Shown here piece by piece: positions 24,428 to 33,514 of a stretch of DNA of 64,000 nt. The DNA is from Rossellomorea aquimaris (GTDB lineage Bacteria; Bacillota; Bacilli; Bacillales; Bacillaceae_B), in assembly GCF_001877785.1 (NCBI RefSeq), contig NZ_MINN01000074.1, positions 124,001-188,000 on the forward strand. The letters are read 5' to 3'. The notes under the pieces were generated by a model. The model was not told the origin of the DNA. It saw only the letters and a list, made by a program, of their open reading frames with translations, and made no database searches. The position numbers and the translations under genes were made by a program. Each line of letters opens with the position of its first letter. Within the stretch, counting starts at the first letter, position 1.

Positions 24428-26344
24428 ATGCTGGAATTATCATTGAATGGCGTAAAAAAATATATGGAGGCCACCCTTGTTCTGCGGAATATCACGTTTG
24501 AGGTTTTCACTGGAGAGAAGGTAGGGGTTGTTGGTGTCAATGGAAGCGGGAAAAGTACCATCCTGAAATTGATTGCGGGGATTGAGCATATGCATTACTA
24601 TCCAGGCTACCCGCAAACTTCCAGTTACGGATATGATGAAGGATTTGTGAATGTGCCAAAAGATGCTGAAGTTGCGTATCTTGAACAGATGCCGGAGCTG
24701 CCGCAAGGATTGAAGGTCATCGATGTTTTGAATCTGGCTTTCGAAGAAATTCAGCTCATAGAGAAAAAAATGCGTGAAATAGAAGAAGCGATGAAGACGC
24801 TCGAAGGGGATGCTCTGGATAAAGCCCTTAAGAAATACAGCGATCTCGTTCAGCTATATGAAGTAAAGGGTGGATATGAAACCCAGGAGAAAATAGGCAG
24901 GGTCTGTACCGGGCTGAAGCTTGATGAAGGATTTTTAAACAGGGACTTCGATCAATTGAGCGGCGGTGAAAAAACCACGGTCATGCTTGGGAAGCTCCTG
25001 ATTCATGCTCCTGATATCCTGCTGTTGGATGAGCCGACCAACCACCTCGATATGGAGTCGATCGAATGGCTCGAAGCCTACTTGAAAAGCTATAAGGGAA
25101 TCGTTCTCATCGTCTCCCATGACCGCTATTTTCTCGATCATGTAGTCTCAAAAATCGTGGAAATCGAGGACATGGAATCCAAGACCTACAAAGGGAACTA
25201 TTCTTCCTTTGTCAGGCAGAAAGAAGAAAATATGCGGATTCAATACGAGCATTTCCGGGAGCAGCAAAAAAAGATCGGCAGTATGGAAAAGCAAGTCACC
25301 AATCTGAGGGACTGGGCGCTCCGAGCCGACAATAATAAGTTTTTCAGAAGGGCCGCCAGCATCCAGAAGAAGATTGAAAAACTGGATCGAATCAACAAGC
25401 CGGTATTTGAGAAAAAGAATATGAGACTTACTTTTAAGGATGCCGTTCGGTCCGGAAATGAAACGATCAAAGCTGTCGGTTTGTCGAAAAGTTATCATGA
25501 AAAAGTGATTTTCGAGGATGCAGATTTAATGATTCATTTCGGTGAAAGAGTCGGGATGATCGGATCCAATGGATCCGGAAAGACGACATTCATGAAAATG
25601 CTCCTTGGAGAAGAGCAGGCGGACCAGGGAGAAGTGGAGTTAGGGGCGAATGTGGCGCCGGCTTATCTGCCGCAAAAGATTATTTTTGAAAATGAAGAGT
25701 TGACGGTCTTGGAAACTTTCAGGGAAGACATCTCGATTTCAGAGGGGAATGCACGAGAATACCTCTCGAAATTCATGTTTTATAGGGGCAGTGTCTTTAA
25801 GAAAGTGAAACATCTGTCAGGTGGCGAACGGATCAGGCTGAAGCTCGCCATGCTGTTATTCCAGGATATCAATTTACTGATTCTTGATGAGCCGACCAAC
25901 CACCTTGATATCGACTCGATTGAAACTCTTGAGGAAGCTCTGGATGATTTCAAAGGAACCGTCTTCTTCATCTCCCATGACCGTTATTTCATCAATAAAA
26001 TGAGCCAGAGACTGATTTCTGTCGAGGACTGCGGGTTTAAAAGTTATGACGGTAATTACGATCATTACCGAAGTGAAATAGAGAAGACGAAGGTTGAAGA
26101 GAAGGAGTTAGAGGGAATTGTGAAGAAGCAGAAGAAACAGGCTGTGGAAGTGGCACAGGATGAGGACGAGGTGCTTTCGAAGATTGAAGAACTTGAGCGT
26201 GAACTTGATAAGTTAGATAAAGCAATGACAACTGAAAAAATGGAGCATGAGGAGCTTCTTCACCTTTATGTGAGGAAGGATGAGCTAGATCAGGAATTGG
26301 ATTCTGTCATGGAAGATTGGATGAGGATTGCCGGCTTAGATTAA
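24428..26344 (+). CDS. ABC-F family ATPase (ribosome-associated; possible antibiotic-protection type)
   Basis: 638 residues, with two nucleotide-binding domains and no membrane segments. Domain 1: Walker [10 protein letters not shown], signature LSGGEKT, Walker [13 protein letters not shown]. The inter-domain linker ([20 protein letters not shown]) is the P-site tRNA interaction motif. Domain 2: [33 protein letters not shown] charged coiled-coil tail follows ([20 protein letters not shown]). ABC-F proteins act on the ribosome, and some eject antibiotics. The leader with a tiny open frame and a terminator supports regulation by translation stress; substrate class is not predictable. ATG 24428 has AAGAAGG 7 bases upstream. 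Confidence 0.88.
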   Translation: MLELSLNGVKKYMEATLVLRNITFEVFTGEKVGVVGVNGSGKSTILKLIAGIEHMHYYPGYPQTSSYGYDEGFVNVPKDAEVAYLEQMPELPQGLKVIDVLNLAFEEIQLIEKKMREIEEAMKTLEGDALDKALKKYSDLVQLYEVKGGYETQEKIGRVCTGLKLDEGFLNRDFDQLSGGEKTTVMLGKLLIHAPDILLLDEPTNHLDMESIEWLEAYLKSYKGIVLIVSHDRYFLDHVVSKIVEIEDMESKTYKGNYSSFVRQKEENMRIQYEHFREQQKKIGSMEKQVTNLRDWALRADNNKFFRRAASIQKKIEKLDRINKPVFEKKNMRLTFKDAVRSGNETIKAVGLSKSYHEKVIFEDADLMIHFGERVGMIGSNGSGKTTFMKMLLGEEQADQGEVELGANVAPAYLPQKIIFENEELTVLETFREDISISEGNAREYLSKFMFYRGSVFKKVKHLSGGERIRLKLAMLLFQDINLLILDEPTNHLDIDSIETLEEALDDFKGTVFFISHDRYFINKMSQRLISVEDCGFKSYDGNYDHYRSEIEKTKVEEKELEGIVKKQKKQAVEVAQDEDEVLSKIEELERELDKLDKAMTTEKMEHEELLHLYVRKDELDQELDSVMEDWMRIAGLD

Positions 26345-26357
26345 ATCATCAGGTCAC

Positions 26358-26379
26358 ACGGGGCATAACAATGCCCCGT
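26358..26379 (+). terminator. Hairpin after the ABC-F gene
   Basis: ACGGGGCAT / ATGCCCCGT, a perfect 9-base stem with AACA loop, 14 bases after the stop. No T-run follows, so it may stabilise the 3' end rather than terminate. Confidence 0.5.
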
Positions 26380-26531
26380 ATCCAAATATTAATGGATAGA
26401 AGGTTGCTCTGCGTGAATTTCATTTTAGATAAAGAGTAGAAATGAACTGTAGACTTGTTCACTAACCAGCCAGCTCATTTATGAAAATATTTCTTTTGCG
26501 AAAATATCTTTTTTTTCTGAAATTTAATTGC

Positions 26532-26537
26532 TATAAT
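26532..26537 (+). promoter_or_regulatory. -10 box of the eutB1 promoter
   Basis: Consensus TATAAT (TGCTATAATG context) with only a weak T-rich -35 region. It puts the transcript start about 26544, just before the antiterminator/terminator hairpins. Confidence 0.55.
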
Positions 26538-26558
26538 GTTGATACAAGTGAAAAATGA

Positions 26559-26617
26559 GTGGTGAAGGCGCCATAATAGATGAACCAGAATTGGTTGATC
26601 TATTATGGCGCCTTTTT
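26559..26617 (+). promoter_or_regulatory. eutB1 leader: EutV-type antitermination element and terminator
   Basis: Terminator arms at 26567-26581 and 26598-26612 form a perfect 15-base stem (GGCGCCATAATAGAT), extended by AACC/GGTT around loop AGAATT, followed by TTTTT. A competing small hairpin, GTGGT-GAAGGC-GCCAT (26559-26574), has a six-base loop with G at position 4 and uses the same 5' arm. Equivalent pairs lie before eutH and eutA. The ANTAR protein EutV is encoded 4 kb downstream and binds such hexaloop hairpins to prevent termination. Confidence 0.75.
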
Positions 26618-26696
26618 GGATCTCATGACTGTAAACGCTTACTTAATTTGTTGTTAAAAAGAAGGTCCTTACTAACGAAAGGTGGGAGGAACATCT

Positions 26697-28055
26697 ATGT
26701 TTTCATGTACAGTCAAGAATGTCCAATTTCGGTTTCGTTCTGTCAGCGAAGTGCTGGCCAAAGCGAGCGAGGAGAAGTCAGGTGACATTATGGCCAAGAT
26801 TGCGGCAGAGTCCTATTTGGAGAGAATGGCGGCAAAGATTGTCTTAAGTCAGATGACCCTGAAAGACATCTATGAAAATCCAGTGATTCCATATGAAAAA
26901 GATGAAATTACGAGAATCATTTATGATGATTTGAATCAGTTCATTTACAAAGAAGTTTCAGGTTGGAGCGTTGGTGAGCTGAGAGATTATATTTTGGCTC
27001 ATAAAACGAATACCTCGGATTTATTCCGGCTGAGTAAAGGGTTGACGAGCGAGATGATTGCAGGAGTGGCGAAGCTGATGTCAAGCATCGATTTGGTGAT
27101 GGCCTCACAGAAAATCAGGCCGACGGCTCACTGCAATACAACAATCGGTGAAGCTGGTCGACTGGCGTTCCGTTGTCAGCCGAACCACCCAACCGATAAT
27201 CCTGAAGGGATCCTGGCATCCATGAAAGAAGGGCTTTCTTATGGGTCTGGAGATGCGGTAATTGGTGTGAATCCTAATAATGATTCAGTGGAATCCGTAT
27301 CAAAAATTTTGCACATGACCCATGATTTTATACAGAATTGGGAGGTGCCTACTCAAAATTGTGTGCTGGCACATATTACAACACAAATGAAGGCGTTGGA
27401 AAGGGGAGCTCCCATCGCACTGATGTTTCAAAGCCTTGCCGGCACGCAGGAAGCGAATGACGATTTCGGTGTCTCTAAAGAAATATTGGATGAGGCCTTT
27501 GATATGATGGCGAAGCACGGTACTTCTACTGGGCCGAATCAGCTTTATTTTGAAACCGGACAAGGTTCAGAAGTATCTTTAGATGCTCATTCGGACGTCG
27601 ACATGCAGACATTGGAGGCAAGGACATACGGGTATGCCCGTCACTGGAAGCCTTTCATGGTGAATAACGTATCAGGATTTATTGGCCCTGAAACACTTTA
27701 TGATGGAAGGCAGGTCATTCGGGCAGATCTTGAAGATCTGTTTATGGGAAAACTGCATGGACTACCGATGGGAATTGCGCCAACGTATACGAATCATATG
27801 CAGATGGATCAAAATGATCAGGAAATCGGCGGTATGCTGACCGCCCTTGCAGGAGCCAACTTCTACATGGGTGTGCCTGGCGGGGATGACGTCATGCTCA
27901 GCTATCAGGACACAAGCTACCACGACGATGCAAGTTTACGAGAGATGCTGGGACTTCGTCCTCTTGCTGAATTCGAAGGCTGGCTTGAAAAAATGGGTAT
28001 TATGGACAATGGCAGATTGACTGACCGGGCAGGAGACCTATCCATTTTCAAATAA
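26697..28055 (+). CDS. eutB: Ethanolamine ammonia-lyase large subunit, first copy
   Basis: 452 residues, the normal length. With EutC it forms the adenosylcobalamin-dependent lyase converting ethanolamine to acetaldehyde and ammonia. Seen here: RCQPNHPTDN (active-site Arg and Gln), AVIGVNPNNDS (Asn), LYFETGQGSE (Glu) and YTNHMQMDQND, all catalytic positions intact. Start ATG 26697 is chosen over an upstream frame start because GGTGGGAGGA lies 7 bases before it. Stands apart from the shell genes with eutC, under its own EutV-type leader. A second eutB follows at 34978; the copies differ at many positions (e.g. HCNTTIGEAG here, KCNITIGYQG there), so this is an old duplication or separate acquisition. 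Confidence 0.96.
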   Translation: MFSCTVKNVQFRFRSVSEVLAKASEEKSGDIMAKIAAESYLERMAAKIVLSQMTLKDIYENPVIPYEKDEITRIIYDDLNQFIYKEVSGWSVGELRDYILAHKTNTSDLFRLSKGLTSEMIAGVAKLMSSIDLVMASQKIRPTAHCNTTIGEAGRLAFRCQPNHPTDNPEGILASMKEGLSYGSGDAVIGVNPNNDSVESVSKILHMTHDFIQNWEVPTQNCVLAHITTQMKALERGAPIALMFQSLAGTQEANDDFGVSKEILDEAFDMMAKHGTSTGPNQLYFETGQGSEVSLDAHSDVDMQTLEARTYGYARHWKPFMVNNVSGFIGPETLYDGRQVIRADLEDLFMGKLHGLPMGIAPTYTNHMQMDQNDQEIGGMLTALAGANFYMGVPGGDDVMLSYQDTSYHDDASLREMLGLRPLAEFEGWLEKMGIMDNGRLTDRAGDLSIFK

Positions 28056-28073
28056 GAAAGGAGGAGAACCGAC

Positions 28074-28928
28074 ATGAATATCCAAACGATTGTAAAGCAG
28101 GTACTTGAGGAACTGGAGAAAGTTGAGGAAAAGAAACAGCTGTCCGCCCCAATTGGTGATAAACAAACCGATAAAAGCTACACATATGAAAAAAAGAAGG
28201 TTGTCAGGGTGGACAACGCCGAAGATCGGGAAGTGATCGAGAAGGCCCGGTCGATCACACCGGCGAGAATCGGTATCGGCAGGACCGGAACGAGGATGAA
28301 AACAAAGGAATATCTTGATTTCCGAATCGATCATGCCGCTGCACAGGATGCAGTATTCAAAGGGGTTTCGGACGAATTCCTGGAGAAAATGAAGCTGCCA
28401 GTTCTTCAGTCCAAATCTGATTCGATGGATGAATACTTAATGAACCTGAACAGCGGACGTCAGCTGAATGAAGAATCAAGGAAATGGGCACAAGAGAACC
28501 TTTCCGTCAATCAGCAGGTTCAAATCATCGTGTCCGATGGACTGAGTTCGACGGGGATTGAAGAAAATATTCCGGATTTACTGCCTGCACTGATCCAGGG
28601 GTTGAAGGGTAAAAATATTTCCCTTGGAGAAACCATTTTTATAAAAAGAAGCAGGGTGTGGATACAGGATGAAATCGCCGCGATAACCAATTGCGATGTG
28701 GTGATCTCATTGATCGGGGAAAGACCGGGACTTGCAACATCTAAAAGCCTTAGTGCATACCTCATTTACCGTCCTGGAGAAGAGACGGTCGAAGCGGATC
28801 GTACAGTTATCTCAAACATTCATGACGGTGGAATCCCTCCTGTTGAAGCAGGTGCATACCTTGCCGATTTACTGGAAGATGTATTAAAGAATAAAGCCAG
28901 CGGAGTGAAGTATGCAAAGCTGAAATAA
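28074..28928 (+). CDS. eutC: Ethanolamine ammonia-lyase small subunit, first copy
   Basis: 284 residues; small subunit that binds the cobalamin and completes the lyase. Family blocks: TPARIGIGRTGTRMKTKEYL, FRIDHAAAQDAVF, IVSDGLSST, IGERPGLAT and SNIHDGGIPPVEAGAYLADL. The N-terminus (NIQTIVKQVLEELEKVEEKK) is an amphipathic helix of the sort that targets cargo to microcompartments, so this copy could also be encapsulated even though it is not in the shell operon. AGGAGG 7 bases before ATG; 18 bases after eutB1. Confidence 0.95.
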   Translation: MNIQTIVKQVLEELEKVEEKKQLSAPIGDKQTDKSYTYEKKKVVRVDNAEDREVIEKARSITPARIGIGRTGTRMKTKEYLDFRIDHAAAQDAVFKGVSDEFLEKMKLPVLQSKSDSMDEYLMNLNSGRQLNEESRKWAQENLSVNQQVQIIVSDGLSSTGIEENIPDLLPALIQGLKGKNISLGETIFIKRSRVWIQDEIAAITNCDVVISLIGERPGLATSKSLSAYLIYRPGEETVEADRTVISNIHDGGIPPVEAGAYLADLLEDVLKNKASGVKYAKLK

Positions 28929-28992
28929 CATTAGACAATAAGAAAAAATGACTAATCTGGAAACGGGGTTCCTTTTATCTTAGTTCTTTCCA

Positions 28993-29022
28993 TTGACAAC
29001 CCTGAAACAAGAGAAATATAAT
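28993..29022 (+). promoter_or_regulatory. Consensus sigma-A promoter of eutWV
   Basis: TTGACA (28993-28998), 18-base spacer, TATAAT (29017-29022). It lies between eutC1 and the kinase gene with no terminator after it, so the two-component genes can be made without inducer. Confidence 0.85.
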
Positions 29023-29064
29023 GTTCTATATTCAGAATTTTCTGTATGGAACAGGGGTTTTATA

Positions 29065-30495
29065 ATGGACAACAACTCAGTAAGTTATTTGTGCAGTATG
29101 CATACTGATCTTTCTAAAGAAGATATAGACAAGCTCAGGGAAATTGCAGCAACCCTTCAATTGATGGCGGATTTGAACAAAGCTCATGTCTTTGTGGACT
29201 GCCTTACACGTGAAGGCAGTCAAGCCATTGTGGTGGCAGAGGCTGCACCTGCAACATCCAGACCTATTTATAAAAATTCCGTGGCAGGAAAATTCGTTTA
29301 TGAATCATTTGAACCCTCCGTCATCTATACCTTAAAAACGGGGCAGCCCATGTTTCATAACCGGGCGATTACCCAGGAAGGTAAAACCGTGGAGCAAAGC
29401 GTAGTGCCGATTAACGGAGTAAATGAAAGCGTTATCGGGACGCTTATCATGGAAAAGGATATAAGCGAACAGCTGAAACGTCAGCAGAAATTGGAAGCGC
29501 TGTCAGAAGCGACTGAAGCGTTGAGTGAAATTCTCATCGGTGCAGGGGAAAGTCATCCGATCCTTCCCGAGGTGATTGAGGAGTCTTTATTCTTTATAGA
29601 GAATACCAGCAGAATCCTGTTCTGCAACTCAGCAGCAGCCAATATGCTTCATGAACTGGGAATGGGAGAATGTCATGCAGGAGATTTCCTGTTTCACTTT
29701 TTTCCAGAGATAAAAGATATACTTCATTCTCCTGAAGAATTACTGGTCAGGGAAATTACATTTTACAATAAAGTCTTCAAGGTGAAGAAAATTCATCTCG
29801 GCCAGCCGGATAAAGCCAGCGGCACCTTCATCATCTTTAAGAACATCACGGAACTTCGGGAAAAGGAAAGGGAATTGATTGTTAAATCTGTGGCAATTCG
29901 GGAAATCCACCACCGCGTGAAGAATAATCTTCAAACAGTCGCAAGCCTGCTGCGCCTGCAAATGCGGAGAGGGCTTCCTGAAGAAAGCAAGGTTCACTTT
30001 GTTGAAAGCCTGAATCGTATCTCAAGCATTGCCTCGGTGTATGAAATCATCCTCTCAAATTCCAGTGTGGATGATGTGGATCTCTATCGTTTGATAGAAA
30101 AAATCGGCAATATGCTCGTGTCCGAGACCGAGGATCATAAGAGGATTTCCATTACGTACTCAGGTCCGCAGTTATTGATTAAATCGAGTAAGGCTGTATC
30201 CGTTGCCCTGGTACTTAATGAATTAATACAAAATTGCATGAAGCATGCCTTTAAACAAATGTTTGAAGGCGAGATCAATGTAGTATTCGAGCGTCGAGAA
30301 GAGAATCTTGAGGTTCGGGTCCTTGATAATGGTGAAGGTCTTTCACCTGGCTTTAAATCTTCGCTGGGCTTGGATATCGTACAAATGATGATTGAACATG
30401 ACTTGTCAGGCCAATTCCAGATCGAACGAGCCCAGCCTTCCGGAACAGAGGCCGTTGTCACATTTCCTATGGAAAGGGAGGTGGCACTCGTATGA
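29065..30495 (+). CDS. eutW: Ethanolamine sensor histidine kinase
   Basis: 476 residues from ATG 29065 (AGGGG 7 bases upstream). Soluble: no membrane helices. An N-terminal H_kinase_N/GAF-like sensor (residues about 1-150) is followed by a PAS-like segment (about 185-280) and a HisKA_2 phospho-acceptor (REIHHRVKNNLQTVASLLRL, about residues 290-310), then a HATPase with N-box VLNELIQNCMKHAF and DNGEGLS. This is the EutW/PdtaS type that phosphorylates an ANTAR regulator. Overlaps eutV by 4 bases. In Enterococcus, EutW responds to ethanolamine; the same role is inferred here. Confidence 0.92.
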   Translation: MDNNSVSYLCSMHTDLSKEDIDKLREIAATLQLMADLNKAHVFVDCLTREGSQAIVVAEAAPATSRPIYKNSVAGKFVYESFEPSVIYTLKTGQPMFHNRAITQEGKTVEQSVVPINGVNESVIGTLIMEKDISEQLKRQQKLEALSEATEALSEILIGAGESHPILPEVIEESLFFIENTSRILFCNSAAANMLHELGMGECHAGDFLFHFFPEIKDILHSPEELLVREITFYNKVFKVKKIHLGQPDKASGTFIIFKNITELREKERELIVKSVAIREIHHRVKNNLQTVASLLRLQMRRGLPEESKVHFVESLNRISSIASVYEIILSNSSVDDVDLYRLIEKIGNMLVSETEDHKRISITYSGPQLLIKSSKAVSVALVLNELIQNCMKHAFKQMFEGEINVVFERREENLEVRVLDNGEGLSPGFKSSLGLDIVQMMIEHDLSGQFQIERAQPSGTEAVVTFPMEREVALV

Positions 30496-31064
30496 GTAAA
30501 CGAATCATGATCGTTGAAGATGAATCGATCGTCCGCCTGGATCTCTCCATGATGCTCGAAGATGCCGGCTATGAAGTCATTGCACAGGTGGGGGACGGGG
30601 AAAGCGCCATTGAACACGCTCTTTCATTACATCCTGACTTGATCATCATGGATATCAAGATGCCGAAATTAAATGGATTGAAAGCAAGCGAAATCATCTC
30701 TAAGCGGACAACGATCCCTATTCTCCTCTTGACGGCATACAGTCAACGGGAATACATCGATAAAGCGAAGCAGGCAAATATCATGGGGTATCTTGTAAAG
30801 CCGGTAAAAGAATCAAGTTTGATCCCAGCCATGGAAATTGCTCTTCAGCAAGCGGAAAATGCAAATGCCTTCAGACAAAAGGTTGAAGACATGAAAGGAG
30901 AGCTGTCGAGCAGGAAAATGATTGAACAGGCAAAAGGACTGATTATGGAGAAATTTCACGTGCCTGAAAACACTGCATACAAAAAAATGCGCAAAATCAG
31001 CATGGATAAGCAGGTTTCTATGGAAATCGTGGCAAAAAAAGTTCTTCATAAGTATAAAAGTTAA
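30492..31064 (+). CDS. eutV: ANTAR-domain response regulator (antiterminator)
   Basis: 190 residues. The receiver domain (residues 1-120) has the acidic pocket IVEDES and phospho-acceptor Asp in DLIIMDIKMP, with conserved Thr/Ser and Lys (LLLTAYSQ, YLVKPV). A coiled linker leads to a C-terminal ANTAR domain (MIEQAKGLIMEKFHVPENTA to the end). Such proteins bind paired RNA hairpins in leaders and prevent termination, so this protein probably controls the hairpin elements before eutB1, eutH and eutA. GGGAGG upstream of ATG. Confidence 0.95.
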   Translation: MSKRIMIVEDESIVRLDLSMMLEDAGYEVIAQVGDGESAIEHALSLHPDLIIMDIKMPKLNGLKASEIISKRTTIPILLLTAYSQREYIDKAKQANIMGYLVKPVKESSLIPAMEIALQQAENANAFRQKVEDMKGELSSRKMIEQAKGLIMEKFHVPENTAYKKMRKISMDKQVSMEIVAKKVLHKYKS

Positions 31065-31083
31065 GCATTACAAGTGAATAAAA

Positions 31084-31145
31084 AAGCGATGGTGCTTATG
31101 CGGTTTTTGGTCCATGAAACCGTAAGGCACCCTTTTGCTTTTTTT
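31084..31145 (+). promoter_or_regulatory. eutH leader: EutV-type antitermination element and terminator
   Basis: Long hairpin (GGTGC...GCACC and CGGTTT...AAACCG, flanked by AAAAGC/GCTTTT), ending in a run of seven Ts. The competing small hairpin AAGC-GATGGT-GCTT (31084-31097) has a six-base loop with G at position 4 and shares the 5' arm, as in the other two eut leaders. Confidence 0.7.
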
Positions 31146-31211
31146 AGATATATTCATGCAAACATCACCAAGGGGTATTCATAAATTTCTATTAAACAAG
31201 GGGGAAATGTT

Positions 31212-32474
31212 ATGGAAATGATAGGGAATGTTGTGATTTACATCATCATGGCGTGTGCTGTACTGGGGGCGTTTGCCGCCATCCGCAATAGTGATGACGG
31301 GCTTGGGAAACAGTTTATGGAAGGTCTGCATGCTGTTGGTCACATTTTCGTGCCTGCGGCGGGGATCATGGCTTCGATTCCTTACCTGTCATGGTTCATT
31401 GACAAGGTCTGCGGTCCATTTTTCGCAGCGATTGGGGCAGATCCAGCAATCGCAGCGACATCCATTTTAGCGACGGATATGGGAGGCTATCAACTAGCCG
31501 AAGTATTAAAGGAAACACAGGAAGGATGGATCATGGCGATGATCGTCGGGTTTATGGCCGGGGCGACCATCGTATTCTCCATTCCAATGGGTCTTGCGAT
31601 GCTTGATAAGCGCGACCATAAATATATGGCGCTAGGCGTGATGTCAGGGGTATTGACGATTCCGATTGGTGCGCTTATATCAAGTACGATCATTACCTTC
31701 TCGAATTCAAATGTACGTGATTTCATTTCAACTTCAGGAGAAGCGAAGTTTCAATTTGCTTTAGGATATGGGCAAGTCCTTTTGAACTTGAGCCCGCTAT
31801 TGATTTTCGTTGTGCTCATCGCAGTAGGGCTGTATTTCCTTCCAGACCTGATGATAAATGGATTCATGTGGTTTGGGCGGATACTTGATGCTGCGATTAA
31901 GCTGGTTCTCGTATTTTCAATCGTTGAAATTTTCACCGGTCTCTTTTCAACGGTATTCGGAGGGTGGGGATTCCATCCGATCATGGCGGATGAAGCGGAT
32001 CAATTCCGTGCCCTTGAGACTGCCGGATATATCGGGATCATGCTGGCCGGGGCTTTTCCAATGGTTTATTTACTTCAGAAATATGCCGGCGGCCCGCTTG
32101 AAGCAATGGGAAGAAAAGTAGGACTCACTAAAGAAGGAAGTGCAGGTATCGTTGCTACGATCGCTAATATTTTGGCTATGTTCAAGCTGGTTAGGACGAT
32201 GCCTCCTAAGGATAAGGTCATCAATATCTCATTTGCCGTTTGTGCGGCATTCTTACTTGGAGATCACTTGTCCTTTACGGCCAACTTCCAGCCCACATTG
32301 ATTCTTCCGATAATTGCAGGGAAGATTTCCGCGGGGGTGATCGGAATCGGCCTGGCTTATTGGCTCTCTGTACCGAAAGCGCTGGAACTGGAAAAGAAGG
32401 ATCGTGCAGCCGGGATCATAGGTGAAGATGAATATTTAAATAAAACTGAAGAGGATAAAGCAAAAGCAGTTTAA
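31212..32474 (+). CDS. eutH: Ethanolamine transporter
   Basis: 420 residues, about 10-11 transmembrane segments (e.g. VIYIIMACAVLGAFAAI, WIMAMIVGFMAGATIVFSI, LSPLLIFVVLIAVGLYFLP). The family blocks ILATDMGGYQLAE and GDHLSFTANFQPTLILPI are diagnostic of EutH. It brings ethanolamine into the cell, especially when little of it can diffuse in as the free base. AAGGGGGAAA before the ATG. First gene after the eutH leader and terminator, followed 37 bases later by eutS. Confidence 0.95.
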   Translation: MEMIGNVVIYIIMACAVLGAFAAIRNSDDGLGKQFMEGLHAVGHIFVPAAGIMASIPYLSWFIDKVCGPFFAAIGADPAIAATSILATDMGGYQLAEVLKETQEGWIMAMIVGFMAGATIVFSIPMGLAMLDKRDHKYMALGVMSGVLTIPIGALISSTIITFSNSNVRDFISTSGEAKFQFALGYGQVLLNLSPLLIFVVLIAVGLYFLPDLMINGFMWFGRILDAAIKLVLVFSIVEIFTGLFSTVFGGWGFHPIMADEADQFRALETAGYIGIMLAGAFPMVYLLQKYAGGPLEAMGRKVGLTKEGSAGIVATIANILAMFKLVRTMPPKDKVINISFAVCAAFLLGDHLSFTANFQPTLILPIIAGKISAGVIGIGLAYWLSVPKALELEKKDRAAGIIGEDEYLNKTEEDKAKAV

Positions 32475-32511
32475 GGTGACTGCGCTGCAACTAAGGGAGT
32501 GCGAAATAATC

Positions 32512-32850
32512 ATGGATGAGAAGAAACGATTTATACAGGAGTTCGTACCTGGAAAACAAGTCACACTAAGTCATGTGATTGCCAATCCGGATCCAGGCAT
32601 GTTTGAAAACTTGGGGATTCAGCAGGCGGGGGCATTGGGGATTCTGACGCTGACACCGAGTGAAACGGTCATCATCGCAGGCGATCTGGCCACAAAGGCA
32701 GCCGATGTGAATTTAGGATTTCTTGACCGTTTTACCGGAAGTTTGGTTATCGTCGGAAGTGTTTCCTCCGTAGAAATGGCCATGGAGGAAATCAATCGTT
32801 TTTTATCAGAGACACTGCAGTATACCCCTTCAAAAATCACGAAATCATAA
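32512..32850 (+). CDS. eutS: BMC-domain shell protein EutS
   Basis: 112 residues, the usual EutS length. One circularly permuted BMC domain: FVPGKQVTLSHVIANPDPGM, then GALGILTLTPSETVIIAGDL and GSLVIVGSVSSVEMAMEEIN. EutS forms bent hexamers at shell edges. Start ATG 32512 is preferred over an upstream frame start because of AAGGGAG and because the upstream residues lack similarity. Confidence 0.95.
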   Translation: MDEKKRFIQEFVPGKQVTLSHVIANPDPGMFENLGIQQAGALGILTLTPSETVIIAGDLATKAADVNLGFLDRFTGSLVIVGSVSSVEMAMEEINRFLSETLQYTPSKITKS

Positions 32851-32862
32851 GGGGGAAGAAGA

Positions 32863-33360
32863 ATGAAGAAAAATCGCGCGATGCTGATCGGTTCGATCGG
32901 TGCAGGGAAATCGACGCTGACAAATGCCCTTTTGGAAAGAAATGAAAAAGCGGTCAAAACACAATCTCTAAATTATTCCGATTGGATTGTGGATACGCCG
33001 GGGGAGTATACGGAGAATCCTTTTTATTATAAAAATATCATGGCGACCTCACTAGAAGTTTCCCATGTCATGTATTTGCAGGATGCCACCAGAAAAAAAA
33101 CGATTTTCCCGCCTAATTTCAGTACCGGTATCAATAAGCTTCCGATCGGGGTTGTAACAAAGAGCGATAGTGATAAAGCCGATGTAGACGAAGCAGTGAG
33201 GCAATTGAAAAGGGTGATTCCTTCGGGACCCATCGTGATTACATCCTCGATTACGGGAAGAGGAATACAGGAAATTCGAAATCTTGTAAAATGCAATTCC
33301 CTTATTGAGATGAAGGAGTATGTATCAACCCACATGGATGGGAACATCTTCTTTTCTTGA
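32863..33360 (+). CDS. eutP: EutP/PduV-like small GTPase-type protein
   Basis: 165 residues. Walker A GSIGAGKST near the N-terminus, DTPGEY (switch/Walker B region) and T-K-S-D for guanine specificity (GVVTKSDSDKAD). The family includes EutP, reported to have acetate/ATP-phosphotransfer activity in some species, and PduV, linked to microcompartment positioning; which applies here is not visible. It closes the eutH-eutS-eutP set: a promoter and leader for eutA begin right after its stop. Confidence 0.93.
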   Translation: MKKNRAMLIGSIGAGKSTLTNALLERNEKAVKTQSLNYSDWIVDTPGEYTENPFYYKNIMATSLEVSHVMYLQDATRKKTIFPPNFSTGINKLPIGVVTKSDSDKADVDEAVRQLKRVIPSGPIVITSSITGRGIQEIRNLVKCNSLIEMKEYVSTHMDGNIFFS

Positions 33361-33365
33361 AAGCC

Positions 33366-33394
33366 TTTACAAAATTCAAAAAATAGACTATATT
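33366..33394 (+). promoter_or_regulatory. Promoter of the eutA operon
   Basis: TTTACA (33366-33371), 17-base spacer, TATATT (33389-33394), directly after the eutP stop. Confidence 0.65.
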
Positions 33395-33414
33395 CAAATT
33401 ATAAAAAGATATTC

Positions 33415-33477
33415 GAGCAAAGGCGCTCAGTACAACCGTCATGAAAATGGATGACGGTTCGTATTGGGCGCCTTTTT
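33415..33477 (+). promoter_or_regulatory. eutA leader: EutV-type antitermination element and terminator
   Basis: Small hairpin GAGC-AAAGGC-GCTC (33415-33428): six-base loop with A at position 1 and G at position 4, the published ANTAR target consensus. It overlaps the terminator's 5' arm: AGGCGC (33421-33426) with GCGCCT (33468-33473), inner stem AACCGTCAT/ATGACGGTT, then TTTTT. The two structures cannot coexist, which is the expected switch for EutV. Confidence 0.8.
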
Positions 33478-33514
33478 GTCTATTTTTAACTCCGTCAGCA
33501 GGGGGGTGAAACCT

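Noticed and set aside
26345..26560. Cobalamin riboswitch ahead of eutB1
   Set aside because: No B12-box or matching secondary structure seen; only a weak hairpin after the ABC-F gene and a promoter.
33464..33514. eutA start at TTG 33464
   Set aside because: It lies within the terminator hairpin and has no ribosome binding site; TTG 33515 follows GGGGGGTG at good spacing.
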